From Acidobacteriota bacterium (GTDB lineage: Bacteria > Acidobacteriota > Vicinamibacteria > Vicinamibacterales > CAVVIG01), in contig JAFDVO010000010.1 of the NCBI GenBank assembly GCA_018268955.1, positions 1 through 64,000 of the forward strand: 64,000 bases of DNA. Reading direction: 5' to 3'. The notes below the pieces were generated by a model. That model had not been told where the DNA came from. It saw only the letters and a program-made list of their open reading frames with translations, and did not search any database. Below are positions 1 to 7,658 of the stretch, one piece after another; position 1 is the stretch's first letter, and every line of letters starts with the position of its first letter. The position numbers were made by a program, and so were the translations under genes.

Positions 1-568
1 CGATCCGATCTGCGCGCTGCAGGCAGCCATGGAAGGCTACCAGGTGACGACGCTGGAGGATGTGGTGGCGACGGCGGACATCTTCATCACCGCCACCGGC
101 AACAAGAACATCATCACGGTCGACCACATGGCCCGCATGAAGGACAAGGCCATCGTCGGCAACATCGGCCACTTCGACAACGAGGTGGACATGGCTGGGC
201 TCAAGAAGCGCGGCATCACGCGCATCAACATCAAGCCGCAGTACGACGAGTTCCAGTTCCCCGATGGTCACTCGGTGATGATCCTCGCCGAGGGCCGGCT
301 GCTGAACCTCGGCTGCGCGACGGGCCATCCGAGCTTCGTGATGAGCTGCTCGTTCAGCAATCAGGTCGTGGCCCAGATCGAACTGCACACCAACGCGCAG
401 AACCTCGAGAAGAAGGTCTACACGCTCCCGAAGCAGCTCGACGAGAAGGTCGCGCGGCTGCACCTCGACAAGCTTGGCGTGAAGCTCACCCGTCTCACGC
501 AGGAGCAGGCCGACTACATCGGCGTGCCGGTCGAGGGGCCCTACAAGCCGGAGCACTACCGCTACTAG
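1..568 (+). CDS. ahcY: Adenosylhomocysteinase, C-terminal part (5' end outside window)
   Basis: Hydrolyses S-adenosylhomocysteine to adenosine and homocysteine in the methyl cycle, in the cytosol. The reading frame is open from base 2 and begins with [13 protein letters not shown], a family signature in the NAD-binding domain, followed by [10 protein letters not shown] and the [12 protein letters not shown] segment. The protein ends PYKPEHYRY, the usual SahH C-terminus that reaches into the neighbouring subunit's NAD site, so the 3' end is intact. Only about 188 residues are in the window; the N-terminal substrate domain lies upstream. The next gene is more than 600 bp away, so this is probably the last gene of its transcript. 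Identification is confident. Confidence 0.96.
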   Translation, partial: DPICALQAAMEGYQVTTLEDVVATADIFITATGNKNIITVDHMARMKDKAIVGNIGHFDNEVDMAGLKKRGITRINIKPQYDEFQFPDGHSVMILAEGRLLNLGCATGHPSFVMSCSFSNQVVAQIELHTNAQNLEKKVYTLPKQLDEKVARLHLDKLGVKLTRLTQEQADYIGVPVEGPYKPEHYRY

Positions 569-619
569 GCCATCAGCAAGCGGCCAGAGCTGCGACGCCG
601 TAGCAACGACGTGCGGGAC

Positions 620-647
620 GGGCGGGCTGAAGCCCGCCCGCTACGAC
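620..647 (+). repeat. GC-rich palindromic element, left copy bordering the repeat island
   Basis: The sequence GGCGGGCTGAAGCCCGCC is a near-perfect palindrome followed by CGCTACGAC. A diverged copy lies in inverted orientation at 928-956 (GATCGTAGCGG, then GGCGGGGCTTCAGCCCCGCC). The two copies bracket the tandem repeats at 644-938. The arrangement resembles paired REP elements, but no transposase is present. Confidence 0.75.
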
Positions 648-851
648 TGACACTCACGGCGACTGACGCCCACGGCGACCGACGCCCACGGCGACCGACG
701 ATCGCGACGACTGACGCCCACGGCGACTGACGATCGCGACGACTGACGCGCAGGGCGACCGACGCTCACGGCGACTGACGCCCACGGCGACCGACGCCCA
801 CGGCGACCGACGCTCACGGCGACTGACGCCCACGGCGACCGACGCTCGCGC
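644..851. repeat. Thirteen-unit 16-bp tandem repeat
   Basis: Thirteen consecutive 16-bp units run without a break from 644 to 851. The consensus is CGACYGACGCCCACGG, with a second variant ending GATCGCGA at units 4 and 6. Most differences between units fall at position 5 (C/T) and positions 9-16. The period is not a multiple of three and no frame has a convincing start or ribosome-binding site, so it is not read as coding. There are no unique spacers, so it is not a CRISPR array. Confidence 0.9.
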
Positions 852-938
852 CGATCGTGCTCGCGGCGCTCGTGCTCGCTGCGGGCGTGCTCGCGGCGGG
901 CGTGCTCGCCGCGCTCGTGCTCGCCGCGATCGTAGCGG
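852..938. repeat. 15-bp tandem repeat, five units plus a partial
   Basis: Directly joined to the 16-bp block, the period shifts to 15 bp with consensus CGNNCGTGCTCGCNG. There are five full units (852-926) and a partial unit that merges into the right palindrome. The two blocks share no obvious unit sequence, so this looks like two independent expansions side by side. Confidence 0.85.
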
Positions 939-956
939 CGGGGCTTCAGCCCCGCC
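928..956 (-). repeat. GC-rich palindromic element, right copy (inverted)
   Basis: GATCGTAGCGGCGGGGCTTC followed by AGCCCCGCC is the inverted counterpart of 620-647. Both share the CGTAGCGG flank and a central CTTCAG/CTGAAG turn. As RNA each copy would fold into a short, very stable hairpin. Confidence 0.75.
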
Positions 957-958
957 GA

Positions 959-1001
959 GGGCCTGCGGGTGAGTCACCTGCAGGCCCTTCGTGTTTTCTG
1001 C
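959..1001 (+). terminator. Hairpin followed by a T-rich stretch
   Basis: GGGCCTGC (959-966) pairs with GCAGGCCC (980-987), and GGTGA/TCACC extends the stem inside. Downstream is TTCGTGTTTTC. It is a plausible rho-independent terminator on the + strand, but it lies about 390 bp after ahcY. The rest of 569-1239 holds the repeats and nothing else I can support as a gene. Confidence 0.45.
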
Positions 1002-1239
1002 AGGCTCTGCAACACGGAACCCACGAAGACACACCCCATGGCGCATGGCCCGCCCGCGCATAGGCCGTCGCCACGCCGCGTGTCCCCGACCGGCACCGCC
1101 AGTCCTGTGCAGATGACAGCCGCCGGAGCGCGGTGGTTTGGTAAGCTACGATTCTCCAGCGATTTAGCGCGCATTCGCATTTCAAAGCCCGGGCATGGGG
1201 CTTGCGTTAGCGCCTGATCGGTTCAAGGAGACGGGCCCC

Positions 1240-2223
1240 ATGATTCCCAATCGACTCGCCTTTGCCGCTTTTGGCGTTGCGTGCGTCGCCGCCGCTGGCG
1301 CAGGCAGCTACCTCGCCACGCGTCACAACCTGGCGGAGCAGCAAGTCGTCAGCGCGGCGACTGACACGGCGGTCGAGCCTGCGCGCGGCACGGCGTCGTC
1401 GACTGGTGAGGTCGCTTCTGCAACCGAACCGGCAGCGAAGGCTCCTGAGCAGGCGACCGCGGATGCTCGTCCATCTGCGCAGCCGGCCAAGAGCGCTCCG
1501 AGCCGATCGACCCCCGCTCGCTCCGACGCACGCGTCCGTCCCGCCACTGCGGCAGAGCCGTCGTCGGCACCGGCTGTCCAGACGGCCCCGTCGTCGCCCC
1601 TGCCATCGGCTACGGTGGCGACCGAACCAGCGCCGCTCGTCGCGCGGGATGAGCGCCCCCTGGACCAGCCGACCACACCCGAAACGCCGAAGCCGACCTT
1701 GGAGGAGCTGACGGTTGCCGCTGACTCGGTGATCGGACTCCAGACCGAGAACACGCTGAGCAGCGAGCGCGCGCGCATCGAGGACCGTGTCGAAGCGCGG
1801 GTTGTCCGCGACGTCCGCGTCAACGGCCGCGTGGCGATCCCTGCGGGGTCGCGCGCCTACGGCTCGGTCGTCGTCGTCGAACGCGGGGGCCGCGCGCGGA
1901 CGCGTGCACGCCTCGGGATCCGCTTCCACACGCTGGCGCTCGCGGATGGCACCCGCCTGCCGATCACGACCGAGACGATCTTCCGCTACGGCGACGACCC
2001 GTCGAATGGAAGCGCCGCGAAGATTGGCGGCGGTGCAGTGGCCGGGGCGATTCTCGGCGCGATCATCGGTGGCGGGAAGGGCGCGGCGATCGGTGCGACC
2101 ACCGGTGCAGCGGGCGGTGGCGCGATGGTGATGGCTGGCGATCGCAGCGAAGCGATCTTCCCCTCGGGCGCGCAAGTGACCGCTCGCATCGTGTCGCCAG
2201 TGACGATCACGGTCGACAAGTAG
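1240..2223 (+). CDS. Membrane-anchored or secreted protein with glycine-zipper segment
   Basis: Function not recognised. The start at 1240 is chosen because AAGGAG lies 9 bp upstream; an ATG 45 bp earlier lacks a site. Residues 6-25 form a hydrophobic anchor or signal sequence. Residues about 35-165 are a Pro/Ala/Ser/Thr-rich low-complexity linker. A folded part from about 170 follows, in which DSVIGLQTENTLSS and RVAIPAGSRAYGSV resemble the beta-rich VirB10/TrbI-like segment found in some single-gene envelope proteins. A long glycine-zipper stretch (GGGAVAGAILGAIIGGG) sits near residues 263-300. The likely location is the periplasm or inner membrane. No conjugation genes are nearby, so a secretion-system role is not supported. 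Confidence 0.7.
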   Translation: MIPNRLAFAAFGVACVAAAGAGSYLATRHNLAEQQVVSAATDTAVEPARGTASSTGEVASATEPAAKAPEQATADARPSAQPAKSAPSRSTPARSDARVRPATAAEPSSAPAVQTAPSSPLPSATVATEPAPLVARDERPLDQPTTPETPKPTLEELTVAADSVIGLQTENTLSSERARIEDRVEARVVRDVRVNGRVAIPAGSRAYGSVVVVERGGRARTRARLGIRFHTLALADGTRLPITTETIFRYGDDPSNGSAAKIGGGAVAGAILGAIIGGGKGAAIGATTGAAGGGAMVMAGDRSEAIFPSGAQVTARIVSPVTITVDK

Positions 2224-2388
2224 GTCTCGAGCCTCTGACCTCAGGCGAATTCGCGCGATCCATCACGCCGTAGCCGTACGCCTGCCTCGTCCAGGAATCA
2301 CACTCGAGCTGCGGGCCCGAGGGGCATCCTGCTTGCAGTTTCGACGACCGACGCACCGCATGTGGCGGTGCACGAAGGAGTTGAAACG

Positions 2389-2958
2389 ATGCGAGGTGCA
2401 ATCAAAGGACTGCTGGTCGCTGGCGTGATGGCCCTGCTCTGGGCTCCAGCCTCAGCACGCGCGGAGGGCTACGTCAGCCCGTTCGCGGGCGTGACGTTCG
2501 GGAACAGTCAGCTCGAGAAGAAGTTCAATTGGGGCGTGAACGCGGGCTACATGGGTGCGGGCGTGATTGGCGGCGAGGTGGACTTCGGCTGGCAGCCGAA
2601 CGCGTTCGGCGAGATTGTCGACAACCACGTCATGGACCTGATGGGGAACCTCATCATCGGCATCCCCATGGGGGGCACGCATGGAGCCGGGATCCGTCCA
2701 TACGTGACGGGTGGTCTCGGCATGATCCAGTCGAAGATCTCCGGCCTTGGCCTCGTGCCTGATTACGACAAGAAGGACTTCGGCTTCAACGTCGGAGCAG
2801 GCGCGATGGGCTTCTTCAGTGAGCACGTGGGCCTGCGTGGTGATGTGCGCTACTTCCGTACGATCAACAACAACGACAGCAGCCTCGATAACGGGCTCAA
2901 CCTGGATCTGGGCAACTTCGATTTCTGGCGCGCGTCGGTCGGCGTCGTGATCCGCTAG
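2389..2958 (+). CDS. Small outer-membrane beta-barrel protein
   Basis: A 189-residue protein with an N-terminal signal peptide (about residues 1-26, hydrophobic LLVAGVMALLWAPASARA). Alternating glycine/aromatic strands follow: YVSPFAGVTFGNS, NWGVNAGYMGAG, RPYVTGGLGMIQS and FGFNVGAGAMGFF. This is the pattern of an eight-stranded OmpA/OmpW-like barrel. It ends with a strand finishing in VVIR. The start at 2389 has GAAGGAG about 10 bp upstream. It stands alone between a membrane-anchored protein and a phosphatase on the other strand. The exact role is unknown. Confidence 0.75.
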   Translation: MRGAIKGLLVAGVMALLWAPASARAEGYVSPFAGVTFGNSQLEKKFNWGVNAGYMGAGVIGGEVDFGWQPNAFGEIVDNHVMDLMGNLIIGIPMGGTHGAGIRPYVTGGLGMIQSKISGLGLVPDYDKKDFGFNVGAGAMGFFSEHVGLRGDVRYFRTINNNDSSLDNGLNLDLGNFDFWRASVGVVIR

Positions 2959-3054
2959 CGCCGTCGGCATGGACGAGAGAGGCACGAAGGCAAGGAACGA
3001 ACCTGCCTTCCTGCCCTTCTCGCCGAACAGCAATTCGGAACTGGCAGTTGGCAA

Positions 3055-3504
3055 TTACCGCTCGGCACTTCTCCACTCCTCCGACCACGTGTCTCCCTCG
3101 TCATCCGTGCGCAGGACCACCAGTCCGTGACGCGGAAACGTTCCGTCGACCTGCGGTCCGAGCAGCAACGCCAACAACCCTGGGAGGTGTGGGAAGTGAC
3201 CGGCGATCAGGATGTCGCGCGGCTCGAACCGAAGCCGGTCGCGCATCCACTGGGGCGAATCGTCCGGCTGGAGATCGCGGCTGGCGCTGAACTCCGCGAG
3301 CGCGTTGCACGCACGCCAGAACGCCTCTGCCGTCTGCTTCGCGCGCAACTTCCCGCTGTGCCAGACGACCGCCGGACGGACCCCACGAGCCGCAGCCTCG
3401 GCCGCCAGTCGCTCGACCGCTTCTCGCCCGCGCTCGGACAAAGGGCGCCGAATGTCGATCTCGGGGCCAACGGCTTCACCGTGATGAACCAGGAACACAC
3501 GCAT
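3055..3504 (-). CDS. sixA: SixA-type histidine phosphatase
   Basis: A 149-residue member of the histidine-phosphatase superfamily, which removes phosphate from phosphohistidine proteins in the SixA branch. The N-terminus MRVFLVHHGEA carries the catalytic His of the RHG motif, but the first residue of the motif is His instead of Arg (HHGE). LSERGREA and WHSGKLRAKQTAE match the SixA pattern, and the second catalytic His is in IAGHFPHL. The length suits SixA (about 150-160). No histidine kinase or Hpt partner is adjacent; the nearest two-component genes are at the far end of the window. The Arg-to-His change could affect activity. Confidence 0.82.
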   Translation of the reverse strand: MRVFLVHHGEAVGPEIDIRRPLSERGREAVERLAAEAAARGVRPAVVWHSGKLRAKQTAEAFWRACNALAEFSASRDLQPDDSPQWMRDRLRFEPRDILIAGHFPHLPGLLALLLGPQVDGTFPRHGLVVLRTDDEGDTWSEEWRSAER

Positions 3505-3595
3505 GCTTGTCTTCGATCTCGGCGCGGGGAGCTCAGGTTCCTACCCGCAGAATGCCCAGACCTCCTGACGGTCCCGCCTGTGCCGACCCGCCCTG

Positions 3596-3649
3596 CATTC
3601 TTGCATTCCTGCATTCCTGCATTCCTGCATTTCTGCATTCTTGCATTCC
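3596..3649. repeat. 8-bp tandem repeat (CATTCCTG)n
   Basis: Nearly seven units of CATTCYTG run from 3596 to 3649, with single-base variants. The tract lies between the start of the SixA-like gene and the small membrane protein gene, ending about 20 bp before the latter. Such a short repeat would be expected to vary in copy number between strains and could change promoter spacing. Confidence 0.85.
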
Positions 3650-3667
3650 GAGTCACCTCAGTCTGAG

Positions 3668-4057
3668 ATGATCGCTCCGATGGTCCGGCTGCTGGCGCTG
3701 TTGCTGATCGTATGGGAGCCGCTGAACTTCGCTGCCGCGGCGGCCGGCGCGTTCAATGCGATCAGCGTGCGAGGCACGCCGGTGGCCGTCGTGCTTCTGG
3801 CCAGGTTTGGCGCGGCCGGTCTGTGCATCGCCGCTGGACGCGCGCTGCTCGATCGACGCCCTAGCGCGCCGCTGCTCGTTCGCGCGGCGCTCGGCATCAG
3901 CGGCATCGTGCAGGTGATTGCGCTGGTGACGCCCTGGTTTCCGAGCAACCGCATCCCCGGTGACACCTCGCTGTACGTGATCTGGGTCGTCGTCTACTAC
4001 GGTGCCTTGCTGGCGTTCACGCGGCGTTCCGCGGAGTTCAAGGCGATGACGACGTAA
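3668..4057 (+). CDS. Small integral membrane protein, unknown function
   Basis: A 129-residue protein with four predicted membrane segments: about residues 5-28, 40-58, 70-92 and 103-120. It has no enzyme motif I recognise. The start at 3668 is the first ATG after the 8-bp repeat tract; ATG 3680 is an alternative, with a -10-like TGAGAT 10 bp before it. It is convergent with the M28 peptidase gene, with a gap of only 18 bp between stops. The hydrophobicity pattern is clear and the function is open. Confidence 0.65.
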   Translation: MIAPMVRLLALLLIVWEPLNFAAAAAGAFNAISVRGTPVAVVLLARFGAAGLCIAAGRALLDRRPSAPLLVRAALGISGIVQVIALVTPWFPSNRIPGDTSLYVIWVVVYYGALLAFTRRSAEFKAMTT

Positions 4058-4075
4058 CGCGCGTCGCGCGTGCCC

Positions 4076-5800
4076 TCACTTCCGGCCCTTCAACATCTCC
4101 TCGCGTTTCGCCCGGAACTCGTTTCCCGGCTTCCATTCAGGAATGCGGTTCGCCTCGGCGACGCGGTAGCCGACCGCGAGCAGCACCTTCAGGTCTTCAC
4201 GCGCTCCGGACAGATCCCAGTCAGGGCGGACGATGTCGCTCGGCTGGTGATAGTCGCGCTGGTTCCAGTCGGCACGCACGCGCTCGCCGAACTCCCTGGG
4301 CTTGCCCAGGTAATCGATGCCCTCATCGGGGTCCAGCGCCGGCACGCCCTGCTTGGCGAAGTTGAAGTGATCAGAACGGTAGTAGAACCCCTTCTCAGGC
4401 TCCGGGTCGGGACGGATGATGCGCCCCTGCTCACCGGCGGCGTCGCGCGCGTAGTCGTCCAGGTCTGATGCGCCATACCCCACGAGCGTCAGGTCGCGCG
4501 TGCGCCCGTGCACGTTGAGACCATCGATGTTGATGTTCGCGACCGTCCGCGCCAGCGGGTAAATCGGCGTGACCGCGTAGTACTGCGACCCGAGGAGCCC
4601 CTGCTCCTCTGCCGTCACGGCCAGGAACAAGATCGACCGACGCGGCGGCGTCGGCAGCTTCGTGAACGCACGGGCGACCTCCAGCATGCCCGCGACACCC
4701 ACGGCGTTGTCCTTCGCGCCGTTGTAGATGGTGTCGCCATTCACGGCAGGGCCGACCCCGAGATGATCCCAATGCGCCGAGTAGACCACGTACTCGTTCC
4801 TCACCTGGGGATCCCGTCCATCCAGCCGCGCCACGACGTTGCGTGACTCGACGTTCCGCAGCGTGTTCTTAATCGTCATCGACGCACGCACGCCGAGCGG
4901 CACCGGCCTGAACTCGCGCGACGACGCCTGCGACTTGAGGGTGCCGAAGTCCTGGCCGGCGAGCCGCAGCAGGTCACGCGCGCGGTCCAGCGAAATCCAG
5001 CCCTCGACGGCCGCACGCTTCATGTTGCGATCCGGCGTCACGAGGTCGAACTGCTCGCCCACCTTGGACTGCACGACGCTGAACGGGTACCCCGCCGGAT
5101 CGGTTTCATGGATGATGAGCGCACCCGCCGCGCCCTTCTCCATGGCGATCTCGTACTTGTAGGTCCACCGGCCGTAGTACGTCATGGCCCGGCCTCCGAA
5201 GGTCTTCGGGTCCAGTTCCCCCGGATTGTTCGGGTCGGGCACCGGCGGATCGTTGACGAGCATCACCAGCGTCTTGCCCTTGACGTCGACCCCCTTGTAG
5301 TCGTCCCAGTTGTACTCGGGCGCCACGACGCCGTAGCCCACGAACACCAGCTCCGAGTTGTCCAGGACCGCGGAATCGGCGACGTGCTTCGTCCACGCCA
5401 CCACGTCGTCCTTCCACGCGAGTCGCTGTTCCTGGCTCCCCTTCCTGAAAATCAGCGGGGCCGGGGCGGGGGTGATGCCGACGAGCGGCACCTTCTGGAT
5501 GTACGTCCCGTCCGTGTTGCCAGGCTTCAGCCCCATCTTGCGAAACTGGTCGACGATGAAGGCGACCGTCAGGTCCTCGCCTTTCGTCCCGGGCGCCCTG
5601 CCCTGGAACTCGTCGGACGAGAGCGTCTTCGTCTCGCCGAGCACGGCGTCCACGTCGGGGTCGGGCAGGTCGCCGATCGCGGTGCGCGCGACGGTCGGGG
5701 TTGGGCCCGGCGCCAGATCGCTGGCGGGCCGCTCCGCCCGGTTGTCGCACGCGACGCTCCACAGCAGTGTCGTGGCCAGTACGAAGGCAGTCTTCTGCAT
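4076..5800 (-). CDS. M28-family metallopeptidase lipoprotein
   Basis: A 574-residue secreted aminopeptidase-like protein. The start at 5800 gives a lipoprotein signal (MQKTAFVLATTLLWSVAC); an in-frame start 48 bp upstream would bury it. Residues about 60-150 precede a PA-type insert (LVMLVNDPPVPDP, then GAAGALIIHETDPAG). The di-zinc M28 core follows: YSAHWDHLGVG (zinc His), KDNAVGVAGMLE (bridging Asp), TAEEQGLLGSQYY (catalytic Glu and zinc Glu), INIDGL and YRSDHFNFAKQGVPAL (last zinc His). The C-terminus carries YHQPSD. It likely trims peptides in the periplasm. A weak -10 (CAGAAT) lies 6 bp before the start. Confidence 0.9.
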   Translation of the reverse strand: MQKTAFVLATTLLWSVACDNRAERPASDLAPGPTPTVARTAIGDLPDPDVDAVLGETKTLSSDEFQGRAPGTKGEDLTVAFIVDQFRKMGLKPGNTDGTYIQKVPLVGITPAPAPLIFRKGSQEQRLAWKDDVVAWTKHVADSAVLDNSELVFVGYGVVAPEYNWDDYKGVDVKGKTLVMLVNDPPVPDPNNPGELDPKTFGGRAMTYYGRWTYKYEIAMEKGAAGALIIHETDPAGYPFSVVQSKVGEQFDLVTPDRNMKRAAVEGWISLDRARDLLRLAGQDFGTLKSQASSREFRPVPLGVRASMTIKNTLRNVESRNVVARLDGRDPQVRNEYVVYSAHWDHLGVGPAVNGDTIYNGAKDNAVGVAGMLEVARAFTKLPTPPRRSILFLAVTAEEQGLLGSQYYAVTPIYPLARTVANINIDGLNVHGRTRDLTLVGYGASDLDDYARDAAGEQGRIIRPDPEPEKGFYYRSDHFNFAKQGVPALDPDEGIDYLGKPREFGERVRADWNQRDYHQPSDIVRPDWDLSGAREDLKVLLAVGYRVAEANRIPEWKPGNEFRAKREEMLKGRK

Positions 5801-5917
5801 CGCCTTATTCTGGCGGACGCCTGCGTATCTCTGCCAGCCACAAGGCACAGAACGCTTAGCAATGCGCCAGCTGTACAGGTATCCTCTTTCGTTGGCCTTA
5901 CTTATCTGAAGGACGTC

Positions 5918-6982
5918 ATGACAGCACGCACATACAAGATCGCGATCCTGGCCGGCGACGGCATCGGAAAGGAAGTCGTCCCCGCAGGTCTCGCCGCCAT
6001 CGAGGCGGCGATCAAGAACACCGGCATCACCATCGAGTGGACGGAGCTCCCGTGGGGCTGCGACTACTATCTCGAGAAGGGCCGGATGATGGACGAGGAT
6101 GGCTTCGAGCGTGCTGCGACGTTCGACGCCATCTACCTGGGCGCCATCGGCTCACCCAAGGTGCCGGACCACATCGCCGTGTGGGACCTGCTCCTCCCGC
6201 TTCGTCAGCGCTTTCAGCAGTACGTGAACCTCAGGCCGATGCGGCTGCTCCCCGGGCTCACGTCGCCGCTGGCGAATCGCACGTCGGCGGATATCGACAT
6301 GGTGTGTGTCCGCGAGAACTCCGAAGGTGAGTACTCGGGTGTCGGCGGCCGCGTGCACGTCGGAACCGGCCACGAGGTGGCGATTCAGACCGGCGTGTTC
6401 ACCCGCACCGGCATCGAGCGGATCGTGCGCTACGGCTTCGAGGTCGCCTCGAAGCGTCCCCGCAAGATGCTCGCGAGCGCGACCAAGTCGAACGCGCTCC
6501 GCCACGCGATGGTCATGTGGGACGAAGTTGCGGACATCGTGGCGAAGGACTACCCGCAGGTCGAGTACCGGAAGTACCACGTCGACGCGATTGCGGCGCG
6601 CATGGTGACGAACCCCGGCTCCCTCGACGTGATCGTGTGCTCGAACCTGTTCGGCGACATCCTCACCGACATCGGCTCGGCCATCTCCGGCTCGCTCGGC
6701 ATCGCGCCGGGCGCGAACATCAACCCGGAGCGCACGTTCCCCTCGATGTTCGAACCGATCCACGGGTCAGCCCCGGACATCGCCGGCAAGGGCATCGCGA
6801 ACCCGATTGGCGCCATCTGGGCCGCCGCGCAGATGTTCGATCACCTCGGCCAGCGCGACGTCCACGACCGGATCCTCGGCGCCGTCGAACGCGTGCTCGC
6901 CAAGGGCACCGTCAAGACACCCGACCTCGGTGGCAAGGCGACCACGAAGGAACTGGCAGCAGCGGTAGTCTCGGAAATCTGA
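5918..6982 (+). CDS. D-malate/tartrate dehydrogenase (isocitrate/isopropylmalate family)
   Basis: A 354-residue NAD-dependent beta-decarboxylating dehydrogenase. The start at 5918 has AAGGACG just before it; the frame is open far upstream but antisense to the peptidase. Family motifs are ILAGDGIGKEVVPAG, the WGCDYYLEKGRMMDEDG segment typical of the DmlA/TtuC branch rather than LeuB, GAIGSPKVPDH, RENSEGEYSG, DAIAARMV, NLFGDILTDIGSAISGSLG (metal-binding Asp residues) and EPIHGSAPDIAGKG (nucleotide loop). It oxidises D-malate or tartrate-like 2-hydroxy acids to keto acids with CO2 release. No leu or TCA genes adjoin it, which fits a catabolic single gene. True substrate not determinable from sequence. 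Confidence 0.87.
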   Translation: MTARTYKIAILAGDGIGKEVVPAGLAAIEAAIKNTGITIEWTELPWGCDYYLEKGRMMDEDGFERAATFDAIYLGAIGSPKVPDHIAVWDLLLPLRQRFQQYVNLRPMRLLPGLTSPLANRTSADIDMVCVRENSEGEYSGVGGRVHVGTGHEVAIQTGVFTRTGIERIVRYGFEVASKRPRKMLASATKSNALRHAMVMWDEVADIVAKDYPQVEYRKYHVDAIAARMVTNPGSLDVIVCSNLFGDILTDIGSAISGSLGIAPGANINPERTFPSMFEPIHGSAPDIAGKGIANPIGAIWAAAQMFDHLGQRDVHDRILGAVERVLAKGTVKTPDLGGKATTKELAAAVVSEI

Positions 6983-7070
6983 CGCGGCCCCCTAAGAACG
7001 GACCAACGCGAAATCGCAGAAACGCAAGAACGCTCACGTGATGGGAGGGCTGGTCAGGAGACCGCCTCCC

Positions 7071-7436
7071 TCACGGGCCTCTCCGCGCGGAAGACTGGGC
7101 GCTCCTCACTATCGCGCTCAGGATCGCCGCCAGTTGACGCGCCTCATCCAGGTCGGCGCTGACAGTTCCCTTTGGCAGCAGGCACTTCGCGTCAATCAGA
7201 CGGAGCCAGAACAACACCTCTCGACATTCCTTGCGCGAAATAGCCAGCTTGGCTACGAAATCAGCCTTGGACTGCCCTGCCGCGGCTTCAGCCGCGTTGG
7301 CGCCAATGGCAGTCGCCGCACGGAGGTACTGACGGGCAATCTCCCTACCCGCGCCTCCGGCTTCATTGAGCAGGCCAAAGACATCCACTGCGCGGCACGC
7401 AAATCGAAACAACCTCTCGTCGATCTCTTTGGCCAT
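7071..7436 (-). CDS. Four-helix-bundle protein (23S rRNA intervening-sequence family)
   Basis: A 121-residue helical protein of the family found in rRNA intervening sequences and also free in many bacterial genomes. Recognisable parts are RLFRFACRAVDVFGLL, GREIARQYLRAATAIGANAAE and KADFVAKLAISRKECREVLFWLRL. It probably forms a pentameric four-helix-bundle assembly as in structurally known relatives; its biochemical role is unclear. The start at 7436 fits the family N-terminus, and the frame's further upstream extension is non-coding. A perfect palindrome at 7514-7530 lies upstream. No 23S rRNA gene or reverse transcriptase is near. Confidence 0.85.
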   Translation of the reverse strand: MAKEIDERLFRFACRAVDVFGLLNEAGGAGREIARQYLRAATAIGANAAEAAAGQSKADFVAKLAISRKECREVLFWLRLIDAKCLLPKGTVSADLDEARQLAAILSAIVRSAQSSARRGP

Positions 7437-7513
7437 CGTAGCTGGCGCTTCAAGAACAGCACCATTCGAGCGCGACCGCAAACGGCGGCTCCGGGATCGC
7501 GCACGTTGCAGAC

Positions 7514-7530
7514 GTCGCAGATTCTGCGAC
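7514..7530. promoter_or_regulatory. Perfect 7+3+7 palindrome upstream of four-helix-bundle gene
   Basis: GTCGCAG-ATT-CTGCGAC is a perfect dyad about 80 bp before the four-helix-bundle start codon and 130 bp before the divergent gene at 7659. It could be an operator. No protein is known to bind it from the sequence alone. Confidence 0.4.
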
Positions 7531-7622
7531 TCTCGAATCCGGTATGTTGCGTAATCGGGTCGAACGGCGAAGCTGCCGCTTGCGTTGTGGCGTTCGTGCG
7601 TTAGTCCGTTGCGACGTAGCTC

Positions 7623-7651
7623 TTGCCAAACCGGCTGCCACTCTCTAGAGT
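7623..7651 (+). promoter_or_regulatory. Sigma70-type promoter giving a leaderless transcript
   Basis: TTGCCA (7623-7628), a 17-bp spacer and TAGAGT (7646-7651) precede the ATG at 7659 by only 7 bp. A start of transcription at the usual 6-8 bp below the -10 would fall at or just before the ATG. No Shine-Dalgarno sequence is present. Confidence 0.7.
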
Positions 7652-7658
7652 CCCTTAG

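Noticed and set aside
644-938. Possible CRISPR array
   Set aside because: The 16-bp and 15-bp units are directly tandem, with no spacers of unique sequence, and no cas gene is in the window.
654-1061. 135-codon open frame on the minus strand across the repeat island
   Set aside because: Its codons are a by-product of the tandem repeats; there is no ribosome-binding site and the predicted protein is only an Arg/Ser/Ala-rich low-complexity string.
5108-5917. Extension of the D-malate dehydrogenase frame upstream
   Set aside because: The family N-terminus (MTARTYKIAILAGDG) begins at 5918, with AAGGACG before it; the upstream codons are antisense to the M28 peptidase.
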